Shown: piece by piece, positions 1-10,356 of the stretch | How positions within the stretch are numbered: the first letter of the stretch is position 1 | Layout of the letters: each line of letters opens with the position of its first letter | Origin: Bacteroidales bacterium | GTDB lineage: Bacteria > Bacteroidota > Bacteroidia > Bacteroidales > Bacteroidaceae | Reading direction: 5' to 3' | Length of the DNA stretch: 64,000 nt | Assembly: GCA_029227175.1 (NCBI GenBank) | Contig: JAQXZK010000034.1 | Span: 1 to 64,000 of the forward strand | Made by a program: the position numbers and the translations under genes | The notes under the pieces: model-generated | The model's input: the letters and a program-made list of their open reading frames with translations, nothing else | Databases searched by the model: none | Told to the model about the DNA's origin: nothing

Positions 1-659
1 TTGGCGAAATGGATGATGTCGCTGAACTCGCGCTGGTCTTCCGAGAGGAAAGCATAGGCATTGATGCTCCCGACGATTTTCTTGTAGCAGGCATCGACCC
101 TTTGGCGTGCCTGCTGCATGGCGCGTCTCGGGATGCCCTGAGTCTCTGCCGTGCGGACGGCAATGAAGGCCTGCATGTCGGCCGACAGCCTCTTCAGGTG
201 TGCCACCTCTTCCCCGATGCCCAGGAGCTCCATCTCCGTGCTGTAATTTTTCAGGATGTCATCGGCCAGACTCTTGAACAGCGACAGTCGGCGGATGTAT
301 CGCTTGACGCGCGTGATGCCGTATGTCTTCATGAAGTTCTCCATCTTCGCAGCGGCATCCTTCAGCTCGTCCGTGTCGGCCATCCTTCGCTTGTAAGTGA
401 CGATGGCCTTCATGGCGTTGTACACACTGCCGCACAGCGAGCAGGCCTTGTTGATTTTTCCGGTGAGCACGCTCTTCCCCGGCAGACTGTAGTACACGTT
501 CTCCTGCTGCAAGGCACGCGCGTACTCCTCTATTTGGGCAGACAGCCTCTCTCTGAGCGCACTGTCGGCCCGTAACTTCTCTATAAACTCCTCGTGAAAC
601 TGCTTGTGGGCGGCATTTGCCATTCTTGATACACGGAACACATTAATTTGTAGACTCAT
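1..659 (-). CDS. DUF6261-like Bacteroidales hypothetical protein (C-terminal end outside window)
   Basis: Reverse strand is open from ATG at 657-659 to the window edge: MSLQINVFRVSRMANAAHKQFHEEFIEKLRADSALRERLSAQ...; absent from the ORF track because no stop lies in the window. The + ORF 9..575 is its antisense shadow. Family name recalled, not searched. Confidence 0.7.
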   Translation of the reverse strand, partial: MSLQINVFRVSRMANAAHKQFHEEFIEKLRADSALRERLSAQIEEYARALQQENVYYSLPGKSVLTGKINKACSLCGSVYNAMKAIVTYKRRMADTDELKDAAAKMENFMKTYGITRVKRYIRRLSLFKSLADDILKNYSTEMELLGIGEEVAHLKRLSADMQAFIAVRTAETQGIPRRAMQQARQRVDACYKKIVGSINAYAFLSEDQREFSDIIHFA

Positions 660-1021
660 ACTTAAAACGATTAAATGAAACAATAGATTTAAAATACTTG
701 TCGGATTATCTCCTCACCTGCAGCAACTCTCTATCACATTGTGTCTCTTTGAAAATAGATATTTCCCTGCCTCTCCTAATAACTTATTCCCGGCATCATC
801 TCTCGATACGTTTTTCAAAGGACGTCATTTCCCATTACCGATGGGGTTGCCCGCTGTCAAGCAATCCGATGAACGTGTGAAAAAGGCGGAGCACTTATTA
901 CGCCGCTGTTTCCACCCACAAAATTACGACACAATGTTTACATTACAAAACAATTTACCGTAAAATTTAGCAGAAATGTTAAAATATCATTTCATTTCAC
1001 TGAAGTAAAGACTACCGACTC

Positions 1022-1446
1022 ACTGCTTCGGAGTACAGTAAGTCCGACAAACCTTCTTCGCGCAACGTCCGGGATATCCGACAGAGTGGCAGACACTCCC
1101 GTCTCGTGTGTAAATGCTCTTTGTCAGGCGACAAAACTCATCATCCTGTGTGTAAATACCATCTGTCGCTTTGACAAACGCTCCTGCACGGTGTATAAAT
1201 GCCCTCTGTCGGGTGACAGACCTCATTGTCACATGTGCAAATACCTTCTGTCGCTTTGGCAAACGCTCCTGCACGGTATGTAAACACTCTCTGTCAGTTG
1301 ACAAATCATCTTTACACATCGTTCGGAACACTATGTCATCCCGAAAAACCATCTTGTCACATGTGTAAATGCTCTCTGCCGGTCGACAAACACGTTTTAC
1401 ACATCGTTTGGCATGCTTTGTCACCCAGCGACCATGAACAAAGACA
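1022..1446. repeat. Degenerate tandem array, alternating 42/43-bp units (85-bp dimer)
   Basis: Unit starts at 1107, 1149, 1192, 1234, 1277, 1319, 1362, 1404. The 1149 and 1234 units differ at only 3 of 43 positions; core CTCTGTCRGGTGACAAA. Confidence 0.9.
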
Positions 1447-1675
1447 TCACACTTGACCTGACCCTCAATAACTTGCCGATTAGGATTAAAGGAAACGGCA
1501 TATGCAACACCGGAAATATCATCTTCCCAGGCTTCTCTCTGATGGAAACAATTTACCCCTGCCACAACTCGTGATGTGTGGCAGGGGTAAACCTTGTAAA
1601 TGCGGGCATCGGCATTCCCTCCCATGTGAGCGAGAGAATCGTTACGCCTTATCCCATCTTACTTATGCCGTCATT

Positions 1676-4600
1676 TTACTGCGGAATAATTGTAAAGCCC
1701 CAACGGTAATCCCGGTTTGCCGGCAGGGTATATTGCGGCATCGGACGGTCACCCCAACTGTCAAAGCCAGCCAGACCCTGTTGCTTCATGTCTATGCAGA
1801 CCTCAACAAACGAACGAGGAGTGATATCGTTGACGTGTGTCTGACGACGGATGACGTTGCGCGCCTTTTCTTCGCTGTGGCCGGCAATTTCTTCAGGAGT
1901 GAAATTGTTCCACTGGCGTGGGCGGTTGACTGCTTCTTCCGAGTCAAAGTCTTCCACGCTATTGCGCAAAGCATTGAAAGCGATAAGACTGTCGGCAACA
2001 ATCTTTAGCCCATGTCCTTTTGCATCGGTTAGTGTGAGGAAGCGGGTATCTGTGTGATGACCTGTTTCCTGGGGACGAACGTAGGGATAGTTCTGCTTGT
2101 CTGCGGTAGATGTATAGAGGCCTACCATGGTTCCGGCCTTGCGGTCGATGTAGTTCTCTTCTGGTCCACGTCCGAAGTAAGTGAGTTTGTTCATACCCTG
2201 TGGGAGGCGGAAACGCACACCGATGCGGGGAACATTGAGCTTGGACGCAGCCCGACGTGCTTCCTGACTGCGAGGACTCTCTGTGGCAGTGAGTGTTTCC
2301 TCGCTGACCTCAGTCTTGGCAGCCTCGGCTTCCGTTGAAGTGAAATGAGACTTGACATTGATTACACCGCTTGGGTGAATGGTGTAGGTCATGGCATAGA
2401 TGTTTCCGGCTGCAAGCAGGTATTCGGCCGTGAGGACTACTGCTTTCCCTTCTTGGCGGATGGAGGTTGCCGTCACGTTGAAGTTTTTGCTGCTCTGCTT
2501 CCAGATTTGTTCACGCTTCGGCTGGCCGTTTCCATAGTCATTGTCGGTAGGTGCTCTCCAGAAGTTGGGCTGGATGCCGAAACCTTCGTTGAAATACTCA
2601 CGGTTGTTGACCTTGTAGGAAGTAACGAGCCCGGACTTCTTGTTGAAGACGAACTGCAGGGTAGAAGAAGAAACCTTGATTTCATCGCTGCCATCGTTCA
2701 CAGTCAAAGCTTTTCCGGCTGTGTTGAACTGCTGCGGCAGAGACTCGACAGGAAGTTGAACCTGGTCAGTAGCCACGACATGACCAGCAGGAATACAGCC
2801 AAGTGACTTATTGGCAACAGTCTGGAAGTTGATGAAGTATTCGGTAGCGGCCTTTGGCTTGAGTACACCCAAATTTACGTTGAATTCCTTGCTCTGTTGA
2901 GGACCTAAGTCAAAGTTGAGCTTGCCAGCCTTGAGAGTCTTACCATTTGCCGTAATCTGATAGTTAACGGTATAGTTTTTCAAGTCTGTGAAATAGAAAC
3001 GGTTTGTGATGGAGAAGCGGCCGGCAGCAGCATCGACAGCCTTGATACTGATATCCTGGTGCATGTACTTAATCTCAGCCATGGCAGGATGAGGATCGCG
3101 GTCTGGATTTACCACACCATTGCACAGGAAGTTTCCGTCGCTTGGCGCATCTTTTCCATAGTCGCCTCCGTATGTCCAGTAATGACGACCCTGCTCGTCA
3201 GTTGCATCAATACCCTGGTCAACCCAGTCCCAAATGAAACCGCCTTGCAGATTCGGATACTTGTAGATAGCTTCCCATTGTTCGCGGAAACCACCGGTAG
3301 AGTTACCCATGGCGTGAGCATATTCGGATGGAGCAATAGGCCGGTCTGAGCCGTTTTTACCCATCTCCTCGAACCAGTTTGAGTCAGGATATTGCGGAAC
3401 AAACATATCGGTATTCCACTCCCACAAGGCGCGTTCGTAATTGACAGGACGATTCATGAGGTCCTTGTCTGCATCCTTGAGGTAAAGGTATGTCTGATAG
3501 AAGTTATAACCGTTTCCGGCCTCATTGCCCAAAGACCAGAAATTCACACACGGATAGTTCTTGTTGCGCTCGAACATGTTTTGAGTGCGATAGAGATGTG
3601 GCTTGAGCCATTCTGGGTTATTGCCCAATGTTCCACCCTTCTTGAGGCTGTAGTACATACCGTGGCTTTCTATGTTGGCCTCGTCGTAGACATACAAACC
3701 GTATTCATCGCACAATTCATAGAATCTACGCTGTTGAGGATAGTGGCAGAGGCGGACAGCGTTGAAGTTGTTGAGCTTCATCAGCTCAAAGTCCTTACGC
3801 AGCAACTCTTCGGTTACGTAATGTCCGGTTGCCGGATTATGCTCGTGGATGTTGGTGCCCTTAAGTTTGATGGGCTGACCGTTAACCATCATGACTACAT
3901 ACGGCTTACCGTTGGCTGCTAACTGGTCGATAGGTTTGATTTCAATGCGACGGAAACCGACATTGAAGGGAATCACCTCGCTCACGTTGCCATTTTCTTT
4001 GACAGAGAGCAACAATTTATAAAGATTCGGATGCTCGGATGTCCATGTAAGTACATCCTTGAGTTCCTGACGGTCAAAGACGATAGTGGTATTTTCCTTT
4101 CCGGGGAACACCTGCATGGTTTTTTCTCCGGTCAAAACAGTCTTTCCGCTTTGGTCAAGGAGTTCGTATGAAGCTGTGAGATGAGACTGTTTGGAAGAGT
4201 GATTTGTCACCTGAAGTTTCAAACCGAAAATACCCGTAGTATAGGAATCGTCAAGCGTTGAAACCACGCTAAAGTCTCGGATGGCAACTTTTGGCTCTGC
4301 CATAAGATAGACGTCGCGCTCAATGCCGCTGATGCGCCAAAAGTCCTGACACTCGAGGAAGGATCCCGTAGAAAAGCGGAAGACCTTGAGGGTTACCACG
4401 TTCTTCGAACCCTTCTTCAGATAAGGAGTAATGTTGAACTCGGCTGGGTTTTTGGAGTCCTCGCTATAACCGATTTCCTGCCCGTTGATATAGACATAAG
4501 CAGCAGACTTGATACCTGCGATGTGTAGCAGGACGTCCTTGCCATCCCATGATGTCGGAATGTCAAGTTCTCGGCGATAAACACCAACCGGATTGGCAAT

Positions 4601-5020
4601 GGGAATTTCGGGAGGATTCGGATTGCGGGGTTTGAATTCATAACCGTGATTGACATAAATGGCCGGACCAAAACCTTGTACTTCCCAGTTTCCGGGAACG
4701 GTAATATCCTTCCAGAGAGAGGTGTCAACATCGGCTGCCGTAATGTTTGCCGGAAGATCCTTGTGAGAATCTACATAGTAGAACTTCCAGGTTCCGTTGA
4801 GAGACACATGGTTTACACTGTTGTCGAAAGTTCCCTTTAACGCTTCATCGCGTGTAGGATAGTTCATGAATGACGTTCTGGCCGGTTCCTTCCCGACTGC
4901 AACAGTTTGGATGTCCTGCCAATAAGGAAGGTGCTCTTTCTGCACTTGAGCAGAGAGTGTCAAAGCCTGTGTGAAAACAAGCGCACTCAGTGTTAGATTT
5001 GTAAGAGTTTTCTTTCTCAT
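1676..5020 (-). CDS. Glycoside hydrolase family 2 beta-galactosidase (LacZ-like), secreted
   Basis: 1114 aa; signal peptide; GH2 motifs WSLGNEAGNG and APSEYAHAMGNSTG; C-terminal small-chain-like domain. Confidence 0.95.
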   Translation of the reverse strand: MRKKTLTNLTLSALVFTQALTLSAQVQKEHLPYWQDIQTVAVGKEPARTSFMNYPTRDEALKGTFDNSVNHVSLNGTWKFYYVDSHKDLPANITAADVDTSLWKDITVPGNWEVQGFGPAIYVNHGYEFKPRNPNPPEIPIANPVGVYRRELDIPTSWDGKDVLLHIAGIKSAAYVYINGQEIGYSEDSKNPAEFNITPYLKKGSKNVVTLKVFRFSTGSFLECQDFWRISGIERDVYLMAEPKVAIRDFSVVSTLDDSYTTGIFGLKLQVTNHSSKQSHLTASYELLDQSGKTVLTGEKTMQVFPGKENTTIVFDRQELKDVLTWTSEHPNLYKLLLSVKENGNVSEVIPFNVGFRRIEIKPIDQLAANGKPYVVMMVNGQPIKLKGTNIHEHNPATGHYVTEELLRKDFELMKLNNFNAVRLCHYPQQRRFYELCDEYGLYVYDEANIESHGMYYSLKKGGTLGNNPEWLKPHLYRTQNMFERNKNYPCVNFWSLGNEAGNGYNFYQTYLYLKDADKDLMNRPVNYERALWEWNTDMFVPQYPDSNWFEEMGKNGSDRPIAPSEYAHAMGNSTGGFREQWEAIYKYPNLQGGFIWDWVDQGIDATDEQGRHYWTYGGDYGKDAPSDGNFLCNGVVNPDRDPHPAMAEIKYMHQDISIKAVDAAAGRFSITNRFYFTDLKNYTVNYQITANGKTLKAGKLNFDLGPQQSKEFNVNLGVLKPKAATEYFINFQTVANKSLGCIPAGHVVATDQVQLPVESLPQQFNTAGKALTVNDGSDEIKVSSSTLQFVFNKKSGLVTSYKVNNREYFNEGFGIQPNFWRAPTDNDYGNGQPKREQIWKQSSKNFNVTATSIRQEGKAVVLTAEYLLAAGNIYAMTYTIHPSGVINVKSHFTSTEAEAAKTEVSEETLTATESPRSQEARRAASKLNVPRIGVRFRLPQGMNKLTYFGRGPEENYIDRKAGTMVGLYTSTADKQNYPYVRPQETGHHTDTRFLTLTDAKGHGLKIVADSLIAFNALRNSVEDFDSEEAVNRPRQWNNFTPEEIAGHSEEKARNVIRRQTHVNDITPRSFVEVCIDMKQQGLAGFDSWGDRPMPQYTLPANRDYRWGFTIIPQ

Positions 5021-5046
5021 GATTGTTTTATGTAAAGATGAAAATA

Positions 5047-5937
5047 TTATTTGCCCTTGATATGATCGAACCCTTCTCCGTAGACACCGATGACAGCACT
5101 TTGGGAGACGAAAGCATGAGGGTCAGCTTCCTTGATAAGACGGAATATGCGCGGAGACTCGCGACGTTTGGCCAAAACAAAAAGCATATGAACCTTTTGT
5201 CCGGTAAAGAACCCCGTGCCGTCAATAATGGTCACACCGCGCTTGACCTCCTGATTGATAAGCTTCCCAATGATTTCATGCTTATTGCTGATGATGAAGA
5301 ACTGGACTGAACGGCGGGCACTGTTGACTACATAATCCAATACGGAAGTCATGATAAAGAGGTTGGAATAACCGTATATCAGCTTCTCTATGTCTCGGAA
5401 AAGAAAATAGCTACACGAAATGATAATGATATCTGTAAGCATGATGACCCGTCCGAGAGAAACATCCCGATATTTGTTTATAATAGCGGCTATAATGTCT
5501 ATTCCTCCTGTACTTCCGTTGGCGGAAAAGGCAATGCCAACACCTGTTCCACAAAGCGATGCACCGATAATACAAGCCATGAACGGCTGGTCGTTTAGAA
5601 TGGTGAAACCATGAAACATCTCTTGTTGAAGTGAAATGATTATGGTCAACACCGAAACTGCAAATACTGTCTTGATACTGAATTTCCATCCCAACTGCCA
5701 AATGGACAGTAACAACAAAATGAAGTTGATAAAAAAATACACGTACTGCACATGAAGGCCTGTTGCAAAATATACCAATGATGAAATACCAGGAACGCCT
5801 CCTGTCATAATGTTATTGGGAAGCAGAAATATAGTCCAGCCAAGGCCATAAAGCGCCATTCCAACGAAGATGTACAGATAATCATGTATCTCGTTTAATA
5901 TTGTTAGCCGAGAAATCCTTCGGGAAGAAATTTCCAT
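5047..5937 (-). CDS. YitT family membrane protein with DUF2179-like C-terminus
   Basis: Multi-TM N-terminus; GSTGGIDIIAAIINKYRDVSLGRV motif typical of YitT. Confidence 0.88.
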   Translation of the reverse strand: MEISSRRISRLTILNEIHDYLYIFVGMALYGLGWTIFLLPNNIMTGGVPGISSLVYFATGLHVQYVYFFINFILLLLSIWQLGWKFSIKTVFAVSVLTIIISLQQEMFHGFTILNDQPFMACIIGASLCGTGVGIAFSANGSTGGIDIIAAIINKYRDVSLGRVIMLTDIIIISCSYFLFRDIEKLIYGYSNLFIMTSVLDYVVNSARRSVQFFIISNKHEIIGKLINQEVKRGVTIIDGTGFFTGQKVHMLFVLAKRRESPRIFRLIKEADPHAFVSQSAVIGVYGEGFDHIKGK

Positions 5938-6106
5938 AGAACCGATTTAATTTTGGAAAAAATTCAAATTTCGCACAAAAATAACTATTAAATCGATGCA
6001 GACAAACAACTTTCTCTTTCTTTACCAAAAAGATAAATTGCTTTTAGGGTAAACTATCAAACAAACTTGTACTTTTGCAGCAAAATAAACAGCAAAGAAC
6101 CACATA

Positions 6107-6688
6107 ATGCTAGATAACATAAAGAAGTGGCACGTAATACTGGCCAGTAATTCTCCTCGTAGAAAGGACCTGTTGAAAGGGCTTGGAATTCCATTTGAAA
6201 TTCGTGTATTGAAAAACATAGACGAAAGTTATCCATCTCATTTGAAAGGAGCTGAAATACCATTATACATCAGCGAGAAAAAAGCAGAGGCTTATCTGTC
6301 ATCCCTTAAAAAGGATGAGTTGCTGATTACGGCAGATACAATTGTAAGCCTGGATGGAAACGCTCTTGGAAAACCGGAAACAGCTGAAGAGGCTGTAAAA
6401 ATGTTGAAAGAACTTAGCGGACGGACACACGACGTCTTTACCGGTGTGTGTGTGTCAACCCAGACCCAAAAGAGAAGTTTCGTATCAGAAACAAAAGTCA
6501 GATTTGCCCCTCTGGCAGAAGATGAGATAGAGTTCTATGTTGAACACTTTCATCCACTTGATAAGGCTGGTGCCTATGGCATACAGGAATGGATTGGTTT
6601 TGCCGGTGTAGAGGCGATAGAAGGAAGTTATTTCAATGTAATGGGATTGCCTATCCAAAGGCTCTATACACTGCTGAAAGAGTTTTAA
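6107..6688 (+). CDS. maf: Maf-family nucleotide pyrophosphatase
   Basis: ILASNSPRRKDLL and ADTIVSLDGNALGKP motifs; 193 aa. Confidence 0.95.
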   Translation: MLDNIKKWHVILASNSPRRKDLLKGLGIPFEIRVLKNIDESYPSHLKGAEIPLYISEKKAEAYLSSLKKDELLITADTIVSLDGNALGKPETAEEAVKMLKELSGRTHDVFTGVCVSTQTQKRSFVSETKVRFAPLAEDEIEFYVEHFHPLDKAGAYGIQEWIGFAGVEAIEGSYFNVMGLPIQRLYTLLKEF

Positions 6689-6705
6689 AAAAACATATTT
6701 GTTGC

Positions 6706-7392
6706 ATGGAACCAATAGATTTTGTATCGGTAGGACCGGGTAATGTAGATAATGTGACTTTAGGCTGTTTCCGCGCACTATGTGAAGCAGATGATATATA
6801 TGTATTCTCCACGCAAGGCATCTCACGTGCCGAACAGATTATTCTTAAACTGAAAAAGTCTCTGAAAAAGAAAATTCATGTAGTGGAGATTCCGATGAAA
6901 ACGGACAGGGCTGAAGTAAATCAAGTATATGACAGACTTGCCAGGACGCTGAAGGACTTATCGGACGAAAAGCGAAAAGTAGCAGTAGCAACAGAAGGTG
7001 ATTCTGGTATCTTTGCCACTACACACTATGTACAGGAACGTTTGGTCACGTTACAGGTCCCAGTGCGACAACATGCCGGGATTCCTTCATTCATCGCTTC
7101 CGGAGCGGTAGGACACCTTCATCTCATCAAGCAGCAGGAACGACTATTGATTGTGCCTGGAAAGATTACGATGGAAGAAATGTCTGTACTCATAGAGGGA
7201 GGTACCAATCTAATCATCATGAAATTGTCAATGGCAAAAGACTTGATTTTGGACTGTATGGAGAAATATGCTGACTGGCATTTCCATTACTTCTCATCAG
7301 TTGGTACAGATGAAGAGTTTTATACTGACGATAAAAAAGAAATAAGGAAACAACCGTTCCCTTATTTCTCACTGATGTATATCTCAAAATAG
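6706..7392 (+). CDS. cbiL: Precorrin-2 / cobalt-factor II C20-methyltransferase (tetrapyrrole methylase)
   Basis: MEPIDFVSVGPGNVDNVTLGCFRALCEADDIYVF... with GDSGIFATTHYVQERL; start trimmed from the 6589 ORF to the internal ATG after the maf stop. Confidence 0.8.
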   Translation: MEPIDFVSVGPGNVDNVTLGCFRALCEADDIYVFSTQGISRAEQIILKLKKSLKKKIHVVEIPMKTDRAEVNQVYDRLARTLKDLSDEKRKVAVATEGDSGIFATTHYVQERLVTLQVPVRQHAGIPSFIASGAVGHLHLIKQQERLLIVPGKITMEEMSVLIEGGTNLIIMKLSMAKDLILDCMEKYADWHFHYFSSVGTDEEFYTDDKKEIRKQPFPYFSLMYISK

Positions 7393-7398
7393 CCGCAT

Positions 7399-10356
7399 CT
7401 ATTCGGCCTTCATTACAACCCCAATCTTCTTTTTGCCATCCATCTTGACAATAATTGGAGTGTCAAAGTGTATGTGGCGCAGATATTGTGTCTCCTGTTG
7501 GGCAGGAAGACTGTCTAAATAGGAGGTGTCATAATAACCGTCACCCCGATATGCGTTAATGGTGAAGTATCCGACTCCAAACGAAGTAAGATTCTGAAAG
7601 AAATGTGTACCTTGACTCGGGTCTACACGATAGTTAGTCAAACCGGCTTCCACAATCACCTTTGCTGCCGAGATATTGGGCCATTTCACCGGTATGCCAA
7701 GATATGGGTCGCTGCTTCCCCAACGCCCCGGGCCGACCAACACGTAGTTCTTCTCTTCAACAGCAAACTGCCGGTTCAATTTCTCTACCTCATCCGCAAT
7801 GGCAGGATTGTTGATTTGATTATATTCGTTTGTCTTTACGTAGATAATATCATAAATGTTATTGACAATACCGTTGCCCAAAGAGTTATCACTGCGCAAA
7901 ATGAGGTTCTCATCCTTCAGCTGAGTGAGGTCTTCCTTGATCTCTTGGTCATTGTCAACAATTGGGCGAATCTGTAACAGATAGAATGTTCCTCCGCTGC
8001 GTCCTGCATCGTCAAGATTGACTGCAAATTCTATCTCGACCGGTCTTTTCATCTCTTCGTGTCCGAACTTCAAGGATAGTCGCAGAATTTCAGGGAGAGG
8101 GAACATGTTATACTTCAGCACACCAGCAAAAGTAATCAACTTGCGACCACCCGGATAGATGCCGTCTCGAATCACCATATCCTCAAAATCGTAGGTAGAA
8201 GCAATCGCTTCCAAGGCACCCTGATTGTCTGCTTCACGGATACGTAGTTTTTTCAGGTTAAAGCCGTCGTCAACCTTGAAGTCAAGTGTTTGCTGCTGAC
8301 TCATGTCAATGGCATAGAATTGAGTCTGCGTTTCCCGTAATGCCATCTCCATTTCACTGGTCTGCAAGACCTTGTCCGGATGATAGGGACTAACGCGCAG
8401 GGTTAGTCCTCCATCCACAATGTATTTGCCCAAGCCTAATGCGAGATTGGCAATACCTTCTTCCGGCTTTTCCTCACCAATGGGATAGTGGTTAGTGCTA
8501 CGCATAACACCTGAAATACAAGGGTAGAAATAATTTCCATAGCACTGCCCGACAACTTCCTGAAGCACAACAGCCATTTTTTCCTGGTCAATAACGTTGC
8601 TGGTTGCCATCATATAAGCCTTGCTGTCTTTATAATAGACAGAAGCATAGACACCCTTGATGGCGTTGAGAAGTGATGACAACATGAACTCCTTGTTCTC
8701 AGAGAAAGGAATCATGTAAGTTGAATACACACCGGCAAACGGTTGATAATGCGAGTCCTCCAAAAGACTTGAGGATCGTATGGCTATCGGTGATTGAACC
8801 ACATTGATGAATGTCATGAAGTCATCGCGAAGACGTGTCGGGAGTTTGGCGTCAAGAAATGCCTTTAATATGGATTCATCGTCAGCATCACTTAAGGCCA
8901 ATGTGTATAAAGCATTCGACTCCATGAATTCGTCGAAAATATCTGTGCAGAGCACGACTGTCTTGGGAATCTGGACATCGACATCCTTAAACTGGTCAAA
9001 TTCTGCGTGCTGTTTCAAGATGTGGTCAATGAATGCCAAACCACGTCCTTTTCCGCCTAACGAGCCATCACCAATACGAGCAAAGTTGGAATACCGGTCA
9101 AATCTCTCACGCTGGAAAACAGCGACAACTCCTTGATTCTTCATTCGTCGGTATTGCACAATAGCGTCAAAGATGATTTGGCGGTGTGCGTTAATATCAC
9201 GGTTTTCACGCCAGGTAATTTGTTTCAAGAACTCTGAAAGCGAGAACATGGCTCTGGAACAAAGCCATCGGGAGATGTTGTTGCGCGTGATGTGCATCCA
9301 AAGTGAATCGGCAGGAATTGTCATGATGTTGTCCTGCAAGTCGCGAAGGTTGTGAACGCGCACAATTTCCCTACGTGTCTGAGGGTCACGGAATATCAAA
9401 TCTCCAAAACCGAAATCTGTCTCAAGGACTTTTCGTATGTCCTGATCCATCTTCTTGGAGTTCTTGTCAATGAATGCAGCCCCATAATACTGATGCACAT
9501 AATTCCGATAACTATCCTCACTGCTTTGAAGCACAAGGGGTATGTATTCGTCTCGACTCCTAATTTCGTCCAGCAAGAACAGACCTGCCTGACCGTCATC
9601 AGCAACACCGGCACGAGGGAAACGGCCATCGGTGATAATGCCCAATGTGTTATCATGATACTTGTTATACAGATCCATGGCTTCTTCATACGAACGCGCC
9701 AACACGATTTTCGGACGACCACGTTTTCGCATGTTGGCTTCCATGGCATTCAATGCTTCCGTTGAGAAGGACTTCATCTGTTCCAACACATAGTGATAAA
9801 GGTTGGGGAGTATAGAGGAGTAGAAACGGATGGAATCCTCAACAAGCATAATCATTTGGACACCGGCCTCGCGCACATCATACTCAAGATTCATCTTGTC
9901 TTCCATCAACTTGATGATTGAGAGCAACAACTCGGTGTTACCAAGCCAACAGAACACATAGTCAAACTGAGACAGGTCTTCATGCTCCATGCGCTTGCTG
10001 ATGCCATGAGAGAATGGCGTCAGCACAACCATGTGCGTGTCAGGATACCGAAGTTTGATGTTTCGGGCGATGTCAAACACATCGTTATTGTCAGTTCCCG
10101 GCATGACAATGACCATTTCAAAGCGATTTTTCTGCAGCTCTTGCTCTGCCTGTTCTGAATCAGAAACAAGCGTGAACCGAGGAGGAGTACTCAACCCTAA
10201 TCCCGCGTATTCCGTAAAAATCTTTTCGTCTATACGCCCGTCATCTTCCAACATGAATGCATCGTATGGGTTGGCTATCAAAAGTACTCTGTAAATGCGC
10301 TCCTTCATCACGTTGACAAAGGAGGTGTCTTTCAAATAAGGACCTCTTTTTTTCAT
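7399..10356 (-). CDS. PEP synthase-like PEP/pyruvate-binding domain protein with N-terminal receiver-like domains
   Basis: 985 aa; IAIRSSSLLEDSHYQPFAGVYSTYM and GGKGRGLAFIDHIL match PPDK N-terminal style; two CheY/receiver-like blocks upstream. Confidence 0.8.
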   Translation of the reverse strand: MKKRGPYLKDTSFVNVMKERIYRVLLIANPYDAFMLEDDGRIDEKIFTEYAGLGLSTPPRFTLVSDSEQAEQELQKNRFEMVIVMPGTDNNDVFDIARNIKLRYPDTHMVVLTPFSHGISKRMEHEDLSQFDYVFCWLGNTELLLSIIKLMEDKMNLEYDVREAGVQMIMLVEDSIRFYSSILPNLYHYVLEQMKSFSTEALNAMEANMRKRGRPKIVLARSYEEAMDLYNKYHDNTLGIITDGRFPRAGVADDGQAGLFLLDEIRSRDEYIPLVLQSSEDSYRNYVHQYYGAAFIDKNSKKMDQDIRKVLETDFGFGDLIFRDPQTRREIVRVHNLRDLQDNIMTIPADSLWMHITRNNISRWLCSRAMFSLSEFLKQITWRENRDINAHRQIIFDAIVQYRRMKNQGVVAVFQRERFDRYSNFARIGDGSLGGKGRGLAFIDHILKQHAEFDQFKDVDVQIPKTVVLCTDIFDEFMESNALYTLALSDADDESILKAFLDAKLPTRLRDDFMTFINVVQSPIAIRSSSLLEDSHYQPFAGVYSTYMIPFSENKEFMLSSLLNAIKGVYASVYYKDSKAYMMATSNVIDQEKMAVVLQEVVGQCYGNYFYPCISGVMRSTNHYPIGEEKPEEGIANLALGLGKYIVDGGLTLRVSPYHPDKVLQTSEMEMALRETQTQFYAIDMSQQQTLDFKVDDGFNLKKLRIREADNQGALEAIASTYDFEDMVIRDGIYPGGRKLITFAGVLKYNMFPLPEILRLSLKFGHEEMKRPVEIEFAVNLDDAGRSGGTFYLLQIRPIVDNDQEIKEDLTQLKDENLILRSDNSLGNGIVNNIYDIIYVKTNEYNQINNPAIADEVEKLNRQFAVEEKNYVLVGPGRWGSSDPYLGIPVKWPNISAAKVIVEAGLTNYRVDPSQGTHFFQNLTSFGVGYFTINAYRGDGYYDTSYLDSLPAQQETQYLRHIHFDTPIIVKMDGKKKIGVVMKAE

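Noticed and set aside
1020-1625. 201-aa minus ORF and overlapping plus ORFs (1086, 1171, 1226) as protein genes
   Set aside because: They cover the 85-bp array; the repeat changes frame each unit, composition is odd, and three plus frames are equally open.
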